Source: an uncultured Clostridia bacterium (GTDB taxonomy: Bacteria > Bacillota > Clostridia > Oscillospirales > Acutalibacteraceae). From it: DNA of 41,900 nucleotides. The position numbers and the translations under genes were made by a program. Below are positions 26,471 through 34,959 of this stretch, piece after piece. Location of the stretch: positions 1 through 41,900 of the forward strand of contig CANRNI010000024.1 in the NCBI GenBank assembly GCA_947631945.1, given 5' to 3'. Position 1 is the first letter of the stretch. The number at the start of each line of letters is the position of its first letter. Under the pieces are notes generated by a model that worked only from the letters and a program-made list of their open reading frames with translations, did not search any database and was not told the DNA's origin.

Positions 26471-26505
26471 GTAAAAATGCGCACTACCCGAAAAGTGGTT
26501 TTTAC
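26471..26505 (+). terminator. Hairpin after the ImmA/IrrE cassette
   Basis: GTAAAAA (26471-26477)/TTTTTAC (26499-26505) with inner CACT/AGTG pairing. Probable transcript end of the two-gene cassette. Confidence 0.5.
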
Positions 26506-26518
26506 ATATTGGTTAGAA

Positions 26519-26693
26519 AAATCTTTTTTGTAAAGGTTAGACAGCCGGTATGACCGGCGGCAAGTTCGTCTCGTAGGCTCCTACGGGACGATTTCTTTTC
26601 GCTCGACTTCTAAGAAATTTTTTTATAAAGGTTAGACAAGTCGAAAGCTACATTTTTAGTGCAAAACGCACAAAGAAAGTAGCTTTTTGTTTT
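26519..26693 (+). ncRNA. Candidate structured RNA / attenuator, repeat copies 4 and 5
   Basis: Two tandem copies of the dispersed motif: 26519-26542 and 26615-26637, both ending TAAAGGTTAGAC. The first is followed by hairpin GCCGGT-ATG-ACCGGC (26544-26558) and a long stem CGTCTCGTAGG/CCTACGGGACG (26567-26577/26580-26590) with T-rich tail; the second by stem AAAGCTAC/GTAGCTTT (26644-26651/26679-26686) and T-run. Same motif-then-hairpin order as in copies 1 and 3. Confidence 0.5.
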
Positions 26694-26754
26694 ACATATT
26701 TACTAACCGTAGGCTGAAACATTCCTGCGGTTTTGTTTTTTGAAGGTAATCTTG

Positions 26755-27042
26755 ATGAGGAAATTTAGGTTTGCAGCCTACTGTCGAGTAAGTACAAATC
26801 ATGAGGAACAGGAATCAAGTCTTGAAACTCAGATATCGTATTATGAGAAACTGATTGCAGAACGTGACGATTGGCGGTTAGTGAAAGTATATGCCGAGCG
26901 TGCTTCGGGAACTCAACTGAAAAAACGTTCCGAATTTATGAAAATGCTTAAAGCTCGTAAACACGGAAAAATCAATTTGATTCTGACAAAGTCAATTAGT
27001 CGTTTTGGAAGAAATACGTTAGACACATTAAAGACGCTGTAG
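26755..27042 (+). pseudogene. Serine recombinase, N-terminal fragment
   Basis: 95 residues from ATG 26755: FAAYCRVSTNHEEQESSLET carries the catalytic serine, and INLILTKSISRFGRNTLDTL the conserved active-site arginine region. The frame stops at TAG 27040-27042 in the middle of the resolvase domain; the DNA-binding part is absent. AAYCRVST-type recombinases belong to Tn4451/Tn1549-like elements. Confidence 0.75.
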
Positions 27043-27103
27043 GTTATCTGCAGTGATATACGTTTTTTTATGTGAAAATTTTGTGATAAATGGGGTAACA
27101 CTA

Positions 27104-27132
27104 TTGACATTTTGCGTCAAGAATTGTATAAT
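27104..27132 (+). promoter_or_regulatory. Consensus promoter upstream of chemoreceptor remnant
   Basis: TTGACA (27104-27109), 17 bases, TATAAT (27127-27132). A GGAGGA ribosome site follows at 27178-27183, then ATAAAAAAGACTCGG, which looks like a former ATG start changed to ATA. Confidence 0.8.
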
Positions 27133-27215
27133 AAAAAGGTTTGAGTAAATTCAGGTCAAACTTGTGATTGTTTTTTTGGAGGATTTTGCCATAAAAAAGA
27201 CTCGGTCTTGACAAG

Positions 27216-28032
27216 ATGATTATCATATTCGTGATTATTGTAACGGCGCTCATGCTGATCGTCTCATCAACAGTCAGCCTCGTCACGACTTACAGGATGA
27301 TATCGTCCGAAAGCAGCTCGAAGATCATCAACAAGCTGAAGCATCAGGCTTCGGGGCTGCACGGCTGGCTTGAAAAGCAGGAAGCAATCGTGACGGATAT
27401 TGCCAACTTTTCGGCTTCATTCAATCCTAACAACGACGAGGCAAAGAAGATCCTCAAGGCAGCTTGTGAGACTTCAGACGGCACAATGTTCGCCTCCTAC
27501 ATCTCCTATCCGACAAACATCACGATCTTCAACAACGACACCGTACTCCCTCCAGACTTCGTTGTAATGGAGCGCGGCTGGTACAGGGACACCGAGGCGG
27601 CTCAGGGCAAGCCTATCTGCACCTCTCCGTACATAGATTACAACACGGGCAGTATGATAATAACCATTGCAAAGGCGGGATATTCCGACGACTGTTCGCT
27701 GTTTGCAATTGCGGGCGGAGACGTTTACATAGACGAGCTTATCGACACCTGCAAGGACATCTACATCTCGGATAACGCGTACCCGTTCCTGATTGACAAC
27801 TTCGGTAATATTCTTGTTCACAACAACGAGGACTACCTTCCCGAAATCGACGGCGACGGCTTGCGTAGAGCAGAACAGCAGCGTCGCGGACATCAACGCC
27901 AAGATCGAAGTTATCTCCGCAGTGGCTCAGCGCAACTCCGAAACGGCACAGGAGAGCGCTTCCTCTAGCGAAGAGCTCAACAAACAGGCTCGTGTTCTCG
28001 ACGACCTCCTCGGTCGGTTCAAGATCCGGTAA
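27216..28032 (+). pseudogene. Methyl-accepting chemotaxis protein with large internal deletion
   Basis: N-terminal membrane segment (MIIIFVIIVTALMLIVSSTV) and a Cache sensor domain (about residues 25-215, with WYRDTEAAQGKPICTSPYID) are followed near 27855 by a frame change. The continuing frame encodes only the tip of the signalling domain (SVADINAKIEVISAVAQRNS ... ASSSEELNKQARVLDDLLGRF). The second membrane span, HAMP and nearly all of the methylation/CheA-interaction hairpin are missing. The start region is also damaged upstream of ATG 27216. It cannot signal to CheA. Confidence 0.8.
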
Positions 28033-28062
28033 TCCAAAGCAGACAAACGTCAATAAACAGTC

Positions 28063-28103
28063 AGCCGCGCAAGGTTCGCACAGGATCTTGCGCGGCTTCT
28101 TCA
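28063..28103 (+). terminator. Intrinsic terminator of the chemoreceptor gene
   Basis: GCCGCGCAAG (28063-28072)/CTTGCGCGGC (28087-28096), then TTCTTC. The T-run is weak. Confidence 0.7.
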
Positions 28104-28444
28104 TATAAATAAAGTATTTGTTGCCACGCTCCCCTTAAATTTAATCACAGTATACCTAAAAATTTTGCTGAAAATATATTATTCAGTATTGCCTAATATG
28201 CAGGAATCTTTGCTAAAAAATTCATTATCATTTTGCAAATTTTTATGTGGTGTGTTGTGATGAAAACACAAAATGACGTCTCGTTCTTTGTGAGAACTTT
28301 CAAACAAAGCGAGCAAAAAAATTATTTATATAGATTCAGCACAAAATAAATTGCACAGATTTGTGAATAAACAACAAAAAATCTCAAAAAAGTTTGTGGT
28401 TAATTCATAATGCTTTTTTGGAGAATATGGTGTATAATATATTT
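28104..28444 (+). other. AT-rich intergenic stretch upstream of the ureide operon
   Basis: No gene. TATAAT at 28433-28438 without a clear -35 probably starts the operon transcript near 28445. Confidence 0.4.
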
Positions 28445-28502
28445 AACAGGCAATGGGGCTTGAATTAGCGAATGATTCAGCCACATTGCCTGTTTTGTTT
28501 TT
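28445..28502 (+). promoter_or_regulatory. Terminator-like 5' leader hairpin of the ureide operon
   Basis: A perfect outer stem AACAGGCAATG (28445-28455)/CATTGCCTGTT (28484-28494) encloses GGC-T-TGAAT/ATTCA-GCC, followed by TTTTGTTTTT. It starts almost exactly where transcription from the -10 at 28433-28438 would, and precedes pucR by 26 bases. It could be an attenuator, a small riboswitch expression platform or an mRNA stabiliser. Confidence 0.5.
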
Positions 28503-28527
28503 ACATAGCAAAAATGAATGAAAGAGG

Positions 28528-30129
28528 ATGGTGAACTTGCAAAAATCGCATTACTTCACTTGCAGGGATATGCTGAAGCTCAACTCAATGACCGGTTCGG
28601 TTCTGCTGGCAGGCGAAAATAATCTTGACAGCAGGATAATGAGAGTAAATACCGTCGAGGTGCCGGATATCATCAACTGGGTCGGGGAACGCGAAATGCT
28701 CATCACCACCGGATATCCTTTCAAGGAGAATAAAGAAAAGATCGCGGAAATGATTCCGCTGTTCGCGGCGAAAAAGGTTGTGGGCATGGCGATAAAGCCC
28801 AAGCGGTTCATTGACGAAATACCGGAAAGCGTGATTTCCGTCGCCCGGCAGTATAATTTTATTGTTATCAGTCTTAGTCCGGACGCGGTTTTTTCCTCGA
28901 TAGTCAGAGAATCGCTGGAGCAGATACTGGCAAAGGAAATGGTGCTGATGACCGCAGCCCATAAGATAACTGAAAATGTTATCGGCGCGGCAGCGGAAAG
29001 TCCGGAGGATTCCCGACTGGAAAAAGCGCTGGAGGTGTTCGGCAGTCAGACAGGCTCCCTCAGCTTCATCATTTCAAACCACGATACAGTGATAAAGCCC
29101 CCCAATACCGCTGTCCCTGCGGCACTGACAGAGATAGATCCGGCAGACGGCACAGACGTGACGGTAAAAGACGGGGATTCAGTCTACTGCTGCAAGGTGC
29201 GTAGACTGGGCGCCGTTGCGGACAACACTTTCTTAGTGTGCGCGGTTCGGAACAGCGAGTTTTCGGAAATCGCCCTTATGGCAATAGATCGCGTTATACA
29301 GGTCTTGTCGCTGGAATTTAACCAGATGAAGACCTTAAAGCGGATCCAACGAAGGTATCGCAGCAGATTTGTGGCGGAGTGGATAAGCGGCAGGTTTCTC
29401 AGCGAAGAGGATATATGCGTTTCCGCCGAAGCATACAGTATCAAGCTGTATCCCGAAAAATCCTACCGTGCAGCAGTGATAAGCTGTCAGAACGATACAA
29501 AGATCGAATTTGACCTGCTTGAGCGTATCAATTCCGTGTTGTCAAGGCTTCACAGGGCATATTATCCGGCGTTCATAGACAGCCATGCGGTGATAGTAAT
29601 GGAGTCGGAATTTGAAGAGCCTGCCGCCGATTTAGCAGAGCTTCTTGGGAAATTGAACATGATGTTTTATTCTGACAGCTTCAGGCTTTGCATCAGCGAA
29701 AGAATGACGGTCAGTGCGATGCCGAAGGCATACGATCAGGCGCATAAGATCTGTACGATCTGTGAAAAATGCGGGCTGGACAAGCACTTGATCACCTGTC
29801 GGGATCTCGGCGTATATGAGATACTGGCGCTGCTGCCGGAGGATAAGGCAATAGACGAGTTCGTGAACAGATTTATTTCGCCTCTGGCAGAGTACGACAA
29901 GGCTCACGGCAGCGACTTTCTCGGCACGCTGAGGTGCTATTATGACGCAGGGAGCAATATAAAAGCCGTCGCTGACCGTCTGTTCACCCATTACAACACC
30001 GTATGTTACAGACTTGACCGCATACGGAGTATTCTCGGACTTGACATAGACGATGTGGAAACGCGCTTTCAGATACAAACGGCGCTGATCCTTTATAAAA
30101 TAAACGGGCAAAAGGAGGATAACGAATGA
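28528..30129 (+). CDS. PucR-family transcriptional regulator
   Basis: 533 residues. N-terminal PucR ligand domain (~10-130, TCRDMLKLNSMTGSVLLAGE ... EREMLITTGYPF), a central GGDEF-like/CdaR region, and a C-terminal PucR helix-turn-helix (~465-530, LGTLRCYYDAGSNIKAVADR, HYNTVCYRLDRI). PucR regulates purine and allantoin breakdown in Bacillus. As first gene of a run of ureide genes, it is the probable ligand-responsive activator. ATG 28528 is close to its AAAGAGG; TTG 28537 is an alternative. The stop overlaps the ATPase start (ATGA). Confidence 0.88.
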   Translation: MVNLQKSHYFTCRDMLKLNSMTGSVLLAGENNLDSRIMRVNTVEVPDIINWVGEREMLITTGYPFKENKEKIAEMIPLFAAKKVVGMAIKPKRFIDEIPESVISVARQYNFIVISLSPDAVFSSIVRESLEQILAKEMVLMTAAHKITENVIGAAAESPEDSRLEKALEVFGSQTGSLSFIISNHDTVIKPPNTAVPAALTEIDPADGTDVTVKDGDSVYCCKVRRLGAVADNTFLVCAVRNSEFSEIALMAIDRVIQVLSLEFNQMKTLKRIQRRYRSRFVAEWISGRFLSEEDICVSAEAYSIKLYPEKSYRAAVISCQNDTKIEFDLLERINSVLSRLHRAYYPAFIDSHAVIVMESEFEEPAADLAELLGKLNMMFYSDSFRLCISERMTVSAMPKAYDQAHKICTICEKCGLDKHLITCRDLGVYEILALLPEDKAIDEFVNRFISPLAEYDKAHGSDFLGTLRCYYDAGSNIKAVADRLFTHYNTVCYRLDRIRSILGLDIDDVETRFQIQTALILYKINGQKEDNE

Positions 30130-31670
30130 GTGGCAGCGCTACTGCTCCGATCCTTGAAACCAGGGATCTGACTAAGAAATTCGGTAATTTTACCGCGAAC
30201 AGCGGAATAAATCTAAAGCTGTACCGCTCGTCGATACACGCGGTATGCGGCGAAAACGGCGCAGGCAAAAGTACGATGATGAAAATGCTTTACGGTATCT
30301 ACACCCCGACCGGCGGTGAGATTCTGATAGACGGCACAAGCACAAAGATGACTCCGCAGAAGGCGATTCAAAGCGGGATAGGAATGGTGTTTCAAGATTT
30401 CAGGCTCATACCGGCGTTCACGGCGTTTGAGAATATCTTAATGGCACTTCCAAAGGACGAAGCCCGCGGCAGAAGAAAGGATATCCGTAAGAAAATAATT
30501 GAGATATCCCAACGCTACAATATTCCGGTAGATCCCGACCAATACGTCTGGGAAATGGACTTGGGACAGCGCCAGCGTGTCGAGATCGTCAAGGTGCTTA
30601 TGATGTCAAAGACGCGGCTGCTTATTTTCGACGAACCGACCAGCGTACTTACATACAACGAGGTAAAGGCATTCATTGAAATGCTGCGTAAACTGCGCAG
30701 TGACGGATACAGTATCGTCCTCATAACTCACAAGCTGCACGAGGTCATTTCCTGCGCCGATGTAATCAGCGTTTTGAGGCATGGAGTGATTACCGACACG
30801 GTGACAAAAGAACAGGGCTTCGACAAAAATACGCTTATCGCCAAAATGATGGGCGAGGACGTCGCAGACAGAGTGATGAACTATGCTGAGGCAAAAAGAT
30901 CCTTCGACCCGGAAAAGGCAAAGGACGTTCTTGTGCTTAAAGACTACTGCATATCCGACGACCACAACCGCTGCGTGATAAAGGACATCAACCTTACCAT
31001 AAAAGAAGGCGAAATACTTGGCGTTGCTGGTATTTCCGGACGCGGACAAAAGGAATTCGTCGAAACGCTTTTCGGGCTTCGTGCGCCGCAGTCCGGTACA
31101 CTGGAGCTTGAGGGTGCGGATTATACTCACAAGGGCATACACAGCCGCATTGACGCGGGAGTTGCTCTTATCTCGGAGGACCCTAAGAGGGACAACGTTG
31201 TTCCGGGTATGTCGATATATGAACATATGGTTCTTGCGGGCGCGCCGATAAAAACAAAGGGGCTCGGCATAGACTGGAGCATTATAAAAACCGAGCTTGA
31301 CAAGTCCACCCTTGTACACACGCTGGGAGTCCCGAATATAAACAGGGAGCTGGAAACCCTTTCGGGAGGCAATATTCAGCGAACCATGCTGGCAAGGGCG
31401 ATACTGAAAACCCCGAAGCTGCTGCTGGCAAGCTATCCCAGCAGAGGACTTGACATAGGAACGGTGGAGATAGTTCATCAGACGCTGCTGGAGTTAAAAA
31501 AGAAAGGCGGAGCAATAATCCTTATATCAGAAGATCTTGATGAACTGTTCAATATGTCTGACCGGCTTTGCGTTATTGCAGACAACAAGGTTTACGGCGA
31601 ATTCATTCCGGAACAGACGACTTCGTTAAAAATAGGAGAGCTGATGCTTGGAGGGCACAAAGATGAGTAA
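30126..31670 (+). CDS. BMP-type ABC importer, duplicated ATP-binding protein
   Basis: 514 residues with two ATP-binding domains, as in RbsA/NupA-type proteins. Domain 1 (~8-240): Walker A GENGAGKST, signature region MDLGQRQRVEIVKVL, Walker B LLIFDEPTSVLT. Domain 2 (~265-505): degenerate Walker A GISGRGQKE, signature LSGGNIQRTMLARAI, which is normal for this class. Energises uptake through the two permeases that follow. Overlaps pucR by four bases and the first permease by eight. Confidence 0.92.
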   Translation: MSGSATAPILETRDLTKKFGNFTANSGINLKLYRSSIHAVCGENGAGKSTMMKMLYGIYTPTGGEILIDGTSTKMTPQKAIQSGIGMVFQDFRLIPAFTAFENILMALPKDEARGRRKDIRKKIIEISQRYNIPVDPDQYVWEMDLGQRQRVEIVKVLMMSKTRLLIFDEPTSVLTYNEVKAFIEMLRKLRSDGYSIVLITHKLHEVISCADVISVLRHGVITDTVTKEQGFDKNTLIAKMMGEDVADRVMNYAEAKRSFDPEKAKDVLVLKDYCISDDHNRCVIKDINLTIKEGEILGVAGISGRGQKEFVETLFGLRAPQSGTLELEGADYTHKGIHSRIDAGVALISEDPKRDNVVPGMSIYEHMVLAGAPIKTKGLGIDWSIIKTELDKSTLVHTLGVPNINRELETLSGGNIQRTMLARAILKTPKLLLASYPSRGLDIGTVEIVHQTLLELKKKGGAIILISEDLDELFNMSDRLCVIADNKVYGEFIPEQTTSLKIGELMLGGHKDE

Positions 31671-32697
31671 ATTAAAAGAATATCTCAAGACCCTGCCACG
31701 CAGGCTGGGAAAGACGGCAGCGGTGGTTGGGGCAGCAGTGGTGCTGTTCGCTGTGTTCCTGCTTTGTCAGGGCGTCAATCCGCTGTCGGTCTACGCGAAC
31801 ATGATCGCTTCGACTCTCGGCACGTCATACGGTATCGGTCAGGTGCTGATAAAATCCACGCCGTTTATCCTTATCGCGGTAGGCACCTGCGTTTCGGCAA
31901 AGGCGGGTCTTGTAAATGTCGGCGGCGAAGGTCAGTTTGCAATGGGCGCACTGTTTTCAGTGACTGCCGCGCTGTTTATCGGCGACAGTATGCCGTCGTT
32001 CTTCGGTATCGTGCTGATGATGCTTGCCGGAATGATCGGCGGAGCGTTCTGGAGCGGTCTTGCCGGAGTGTTCAAGGTCAAGGCGAACATGAACGAAACA
32101 CTTACCACGCTGATAATGAACTACATAGCGTATCAGATCGTGAGCTACTTCGTGTTCAATCAGCTTAAAGATCCGGACTCTTTTAACTGGCCGCAGACTT
32201 CGGAAATTTCCGAAAGCCTCCAGCTTCCGAGAATATGGGGCAAGGTTACGATAGGTATAGTCATTGCACTGCTTGCCGCGGTGCTGATATGGCTGATGAT
32301 ATCAAAGAGCAAATGGGGCTATTCCCTTCGGGTCATCGGAGGAAACGCGAACGCTGCGCTCCATGCGGGCATAAACGTACAGAAGGTACAGATGATCGCA
32401 ATGCTCATCTCCGGTGCGCTTGCGGGCTTTGCCGGGGCGATTGAGATATCCGGCGTTGAAGAGCGGCTTCGTCAAACGACAGGCGTAAACTACGGCTACC
32501 TCGGATTCCTTGCAGCGTGGATGGCGTGGAACAATCCTGCCACGGCGATATTCACCGCAGTTGTTATCGGCTTCCTGTCGGTGGCAGGCAATGTGCTTGA
32601 AATATCGAGTGCGCTTCCGTCCTCTGCCATTCAGATACTGATGGCGCTGGTGCTGCTTGCGATACTGTGGAAAGGAAAGGAGAAGAAATCGGCATGA
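31663..32697 (+). CDS. BMP-type ABC importer, permease 1
   Basis: 344 residues from ATG 31663 (GGAGGGCACAAAG upstream), nested in the last codons of the ATPase gene. BPD_transp_2-type permease with about nine membrane segments and the family motif LVNVGGEGQFAMGAL near residue 80 and GINVQKVQMIAML. In nucleoside importers this subunit pairs with a second, shorter permease, here present at 32694. Confidence 0.9.
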   Translation: MSKLKEYLKTLPRRLGKTAAVVGAAVVLFAVFLLCQGVNPLSVYANMIASTLGTSYGIGQVLIKSTPFILIAVGTCVSAKAGLVNVGGEGQFAMGALFSVTAALFIGDSMPSFFGIVLMMLAGMIGGAFWSGLAGVFKVKANMNETLTTLIMNYIAYQIVSYFVFNQLKDPDSFNWPQTSEISESLQLPRIWGKVTIGIVIALLAAVLIWLMISKSKWGYSLRVIGGNANAALHAGINVQKVQMIAMLISGALAGFAGAIEISGVEERLRQTTGVNYGYLGFLAAWMAWNNPATAIFTAVVIGFLSVAGNVLEISSALPSSAIQILMALVLLAILWKGKEKKSA

Positions 32698-33602
32698 TCA
32701 TTGAATCTCTTCTTACCGGCGCGGTACAGTCGGGTACTTCGGTGCTGCTGACCGTCTGCGGCGAAACCGTCACGGAACGCGTCGGGGTAATCAACCTCGG
32801 AACAGAGGGCTGTATGGCGGTCGGCGCATTAAGCGCGTATATTGTCTGCGCCAATACCGGAAGCCCGTGGTTCGCCGTTCCGGTCGCATGTATTATGGGA
32901 GGACTTATGGCGCTTATCCACGCGTATTTCGTAATCTCACGAAAGGCAAATCAGCTTGCCACCGGACTTACGCTGATGTTCCTCGGACTTGGGCTGACGG
33001 CGTTTTTCGGCAGGAACTATGTAAGTGTTTCGGTCACAGGTTTTACAAGGGTGAAGATACCTCTGCTCAGTGATATACCGATAATCGGCGACGCGATTTT
33101 TAATCAGGATCCCATCACCTATTTGTCCTACCTGATATGCCCCCTGCTGTGTATCCTTATCTATAAGACCCGTTTTGGTTTGATACTCAGAGGCGCGGGC
33201 GAGGACGAAAACGTGGTGTTTGCCTACGGACATGACCCGATAAAAATGCGGTACATCGGCGTTATCATGGGCGGAATGCTCTCCGCGCTCGGCGGTGCGC
33301 AGCTTTCGATAGCGTACACGCACACATGGATCGAGGGCATGACCGGCAGCCGCGGCGTTATCGGAGTTGCGCTGGTCTGCATTGCCGCATGGAACCCCGC
33401 TAAGGCGTTCATCGGCGCATATATTTTCGGCGCGGCACAGGCGCTTCAGATGATGCTCCAGCAGCAGGGTCTTGAAATATCCTCATTCCTGCTGATGATG
33501 ATACCGTATGTGCTTGTACTAATTGCACTGTTCATCACCTCTATCAGACGCCGACAGACAATGCCGGCAGAGCTTAAGAAAGTCTTTGAAAGCGTGACTT
33601 AG
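32694..33602 (+). CDS. BMP-type ABC importer, permease 2
   Basis: 302 residues from ATG 32694, overlapping the previous stop (ATGA). Second BPD_transp_2-type permease; motif GVINLGTEGCMAVGAL near residue 30 and GSRGVIGVALVCIAAWNPAK near 220. Eight or so membrane segments. With permease 1 it forms the heterodimeric channel. Stop is TAG. Confidence 0.9.
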   Translation: MIIESLLTGAVQSGTSVLLTVCGETVTERVGVINLGTEGCMAVGALSAYIVCANTGSPWFAVPVACIMGGLMALIHAYFVISRKANQLATGLTLMFLGLGLTAFFGRNYVSVSVTGFTRVKIPLLSDIPIIGDAIFNQDPITYLSYLICPLLCILIYKTRFGLILRGAGEDENVVFAYGHDPIKMRYIGVIMGGMLSALGGAQLSIAYTHTWIEGMTGSRGVIGVALVCIAAWNPAKAFIGAYIFGAAQALQMMLQQQGLEISSFLLMMIPYVLVLIALFITSIRRRQTMPAELKKVFESVT

Positions 33603-33662
33603 CAATGTGGCTTTGGCGCTTTTCAAATAAAAAAACAAACACATAAAGAAAGGAACAAAACT

Positions 33663-34766
33663 ATGAGAACAACAAAAATCAAAAAGGTGATCGCGGCGCT
33701 TCTCGCTTCTGCGGCAGCGCTCACCACCGGCTGCAGCAGTTCAACGAAAAGCGGCTCGGTCGGAGTAGGCTTTATCTTTGTCGGCACAAAGGACGACTAC
33801 GGCTACAATCAGGCAGCTTATGAAGCAAGCGTTGCTGTCGAGGAGCATTTCGGTGATCAGATCCGTGTCTTCCGTTCCGAGAATATCCCCGAAACATCAG
33901 AGGCTACCCGCGTGCTGGAACAGATGATCCAGCAGGGCGCGACGATCCTTTTCCCGACATCATACGGTCATCTTGACCCTGCTCTTGACGCGGCAAAGGA
34001 CAATCCCGACTGTGTATTCTTCCATCAGGGCGGTCTTAAGACATCCGAAAATCTCGGCACCTACTTTGGCACTATCTGGGAGAGCTTCTATCTCGCGGGA
34101 ATATCTGCCGGTGCCGCAACCGAAAGCAACAAGCTGGGCTTTATTACCTCTTTCGCGATCCCACAGGTCATGCTCAACATCAATGCGTTCACCCTCGGCG
34201 CTAAGTCTGTGAATCCCGACGTAACAACTACTGTAATCTTCACCGGTGACTGGTCTGACCCCGCGCTCCAGACCGACGCTGTAAACTCCCTTGCGGACGG
34301 CGGAATCGACGTTATCGCAACTCATCAGGACAGCACAAAGACTATCGTAGAGCTGTGCGAGAGCAAGGGAATCTATGTATGCGGCTGCCACGCTGACGCT
34401 TCCGAGCTTGCGCCGACCAAGTGGCTGACCGCACCGATTTGGAACTGGTCTGAACTGTTCATCGACATGACCCAGACCGCGCTTGACGGCAAATTCAAGG
34501 GCTCTATCTACGACGGCAAGTACAGAGGCGGTCTGAAAGAGGGCGTTGTTGACATTGCTCCCTACGGCAGCGCAGTATCCGAGGACGTAAGAGCGCAGAT
34601 CGACGCTGTAAAGCAGCAGATGATCGACGGCACCTTCTTTGCATTCGAGGGCGAGATCAAGGACCGCGACGGCAATGTAAGAATCGAGGCAGGAGTGCGT
34701 CCGACCGTTGACGAGCTGGAAACCTGCGACTGGTTCGTAGAGGGCGTGATCGGCAGCACTGATTAA
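33663..34766 (+). CDS. BMP-family substrate-binding lipoprotein
   Basis: 367 residues. Signal peptide with lipobox LTTGC (Cys24), then a BMP/PnrA-type binding domain: VGVGFIFVGTKDDYGYNQAA, FPTSYGHLDPALDAA, GTYFGTIWESFYLAGISAGA, ATHQDST. PnrA relatives bind purine nucleosides; the neighbours here are ureide hydrolases, so a biuret-like or other ureide ligand is inferred instead. AAAGGAAC precedes the ATG. High expression relative to neighbours is likely because stable hairpins follow the gene. Confidence 0.9.
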   Translation: MRTTKIKKVIAALLASAAALTTGCSSSTKSGSVGVGFIFVGTKDDYGYNQAAYEASVAVEEHFGDQIRVFRSENIPETSEATRVLEQMIQQGATILFPTSYGHLDPALDAAKDNPDCVFFHQGGLKTSENLGTYFGTIWESFYLAGISAGAATESNKLGFITSFAIPQVMLNINAFTLGAKSVNPDVTTTVIFTGDWSDPALQTDAVNSLADGGIDVIATHQDSTKTIVELCESKGIYVCGCHADASELAPTKWLTAPIWNWSELFIDMTQTALDGKFKGSIYDGKYRGGLKEGVVDIAPYGSAVSEDVRAQIDAVKQQMIDGTFFAFEGEIKDRDGNVRIEAGVRPTVDELETCDWFVEGVIGSTD

Positions 34767-34795
34767 GTCCCTGCGAAGCTAATAGCTTAGGATAT

Positions 34796-34939
34796 GCTGA
34801 TCAAATCGAAACGTATCAAATTCAGCCGCATGAGTTTCTTCGCTTAAACGAGTCGAAGGGTCGAATTAGATTTGATCAGCGTTTCCCTTGATAACGAAAC
34901 AGTAAGAAGATATCCTCCCCAAGGTCAGCCGCGGGGAGG
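34796..34939 (+). repeat. Two intra-operon stem-loops
   Basis: Perfect 12-bp arms GCTGATCAAATC (34796-34807)/GATTTGATCAGC (34869-34880) and then CCTCCCC (34914-34920)/GGGGAGG (34933-34939) ending 20 bases before the next start codon. They probably protect the binding-protein mRNA 3' end or attenuate expression of the hydrolases. Confidence 0.6.
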
Positions 34940-34959
34940 ATCATTGAAAGGAAGATACT

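Noticed and set aside
262-26693. Repeat copies as a CRISPR array, retron or diversity-generating retroelement
   Set aside because: Copies are few and kilobases apart, there are no regular spacers, and no cas or reverse transcriptase gene is present.
28445-28502. Leader hairpin as a guanidine riboswitch
   Set aside because: The paired ACGR loops of guanidine-II and the larger core of guanidine-I were not found; kept only as an unclassified hairpin.
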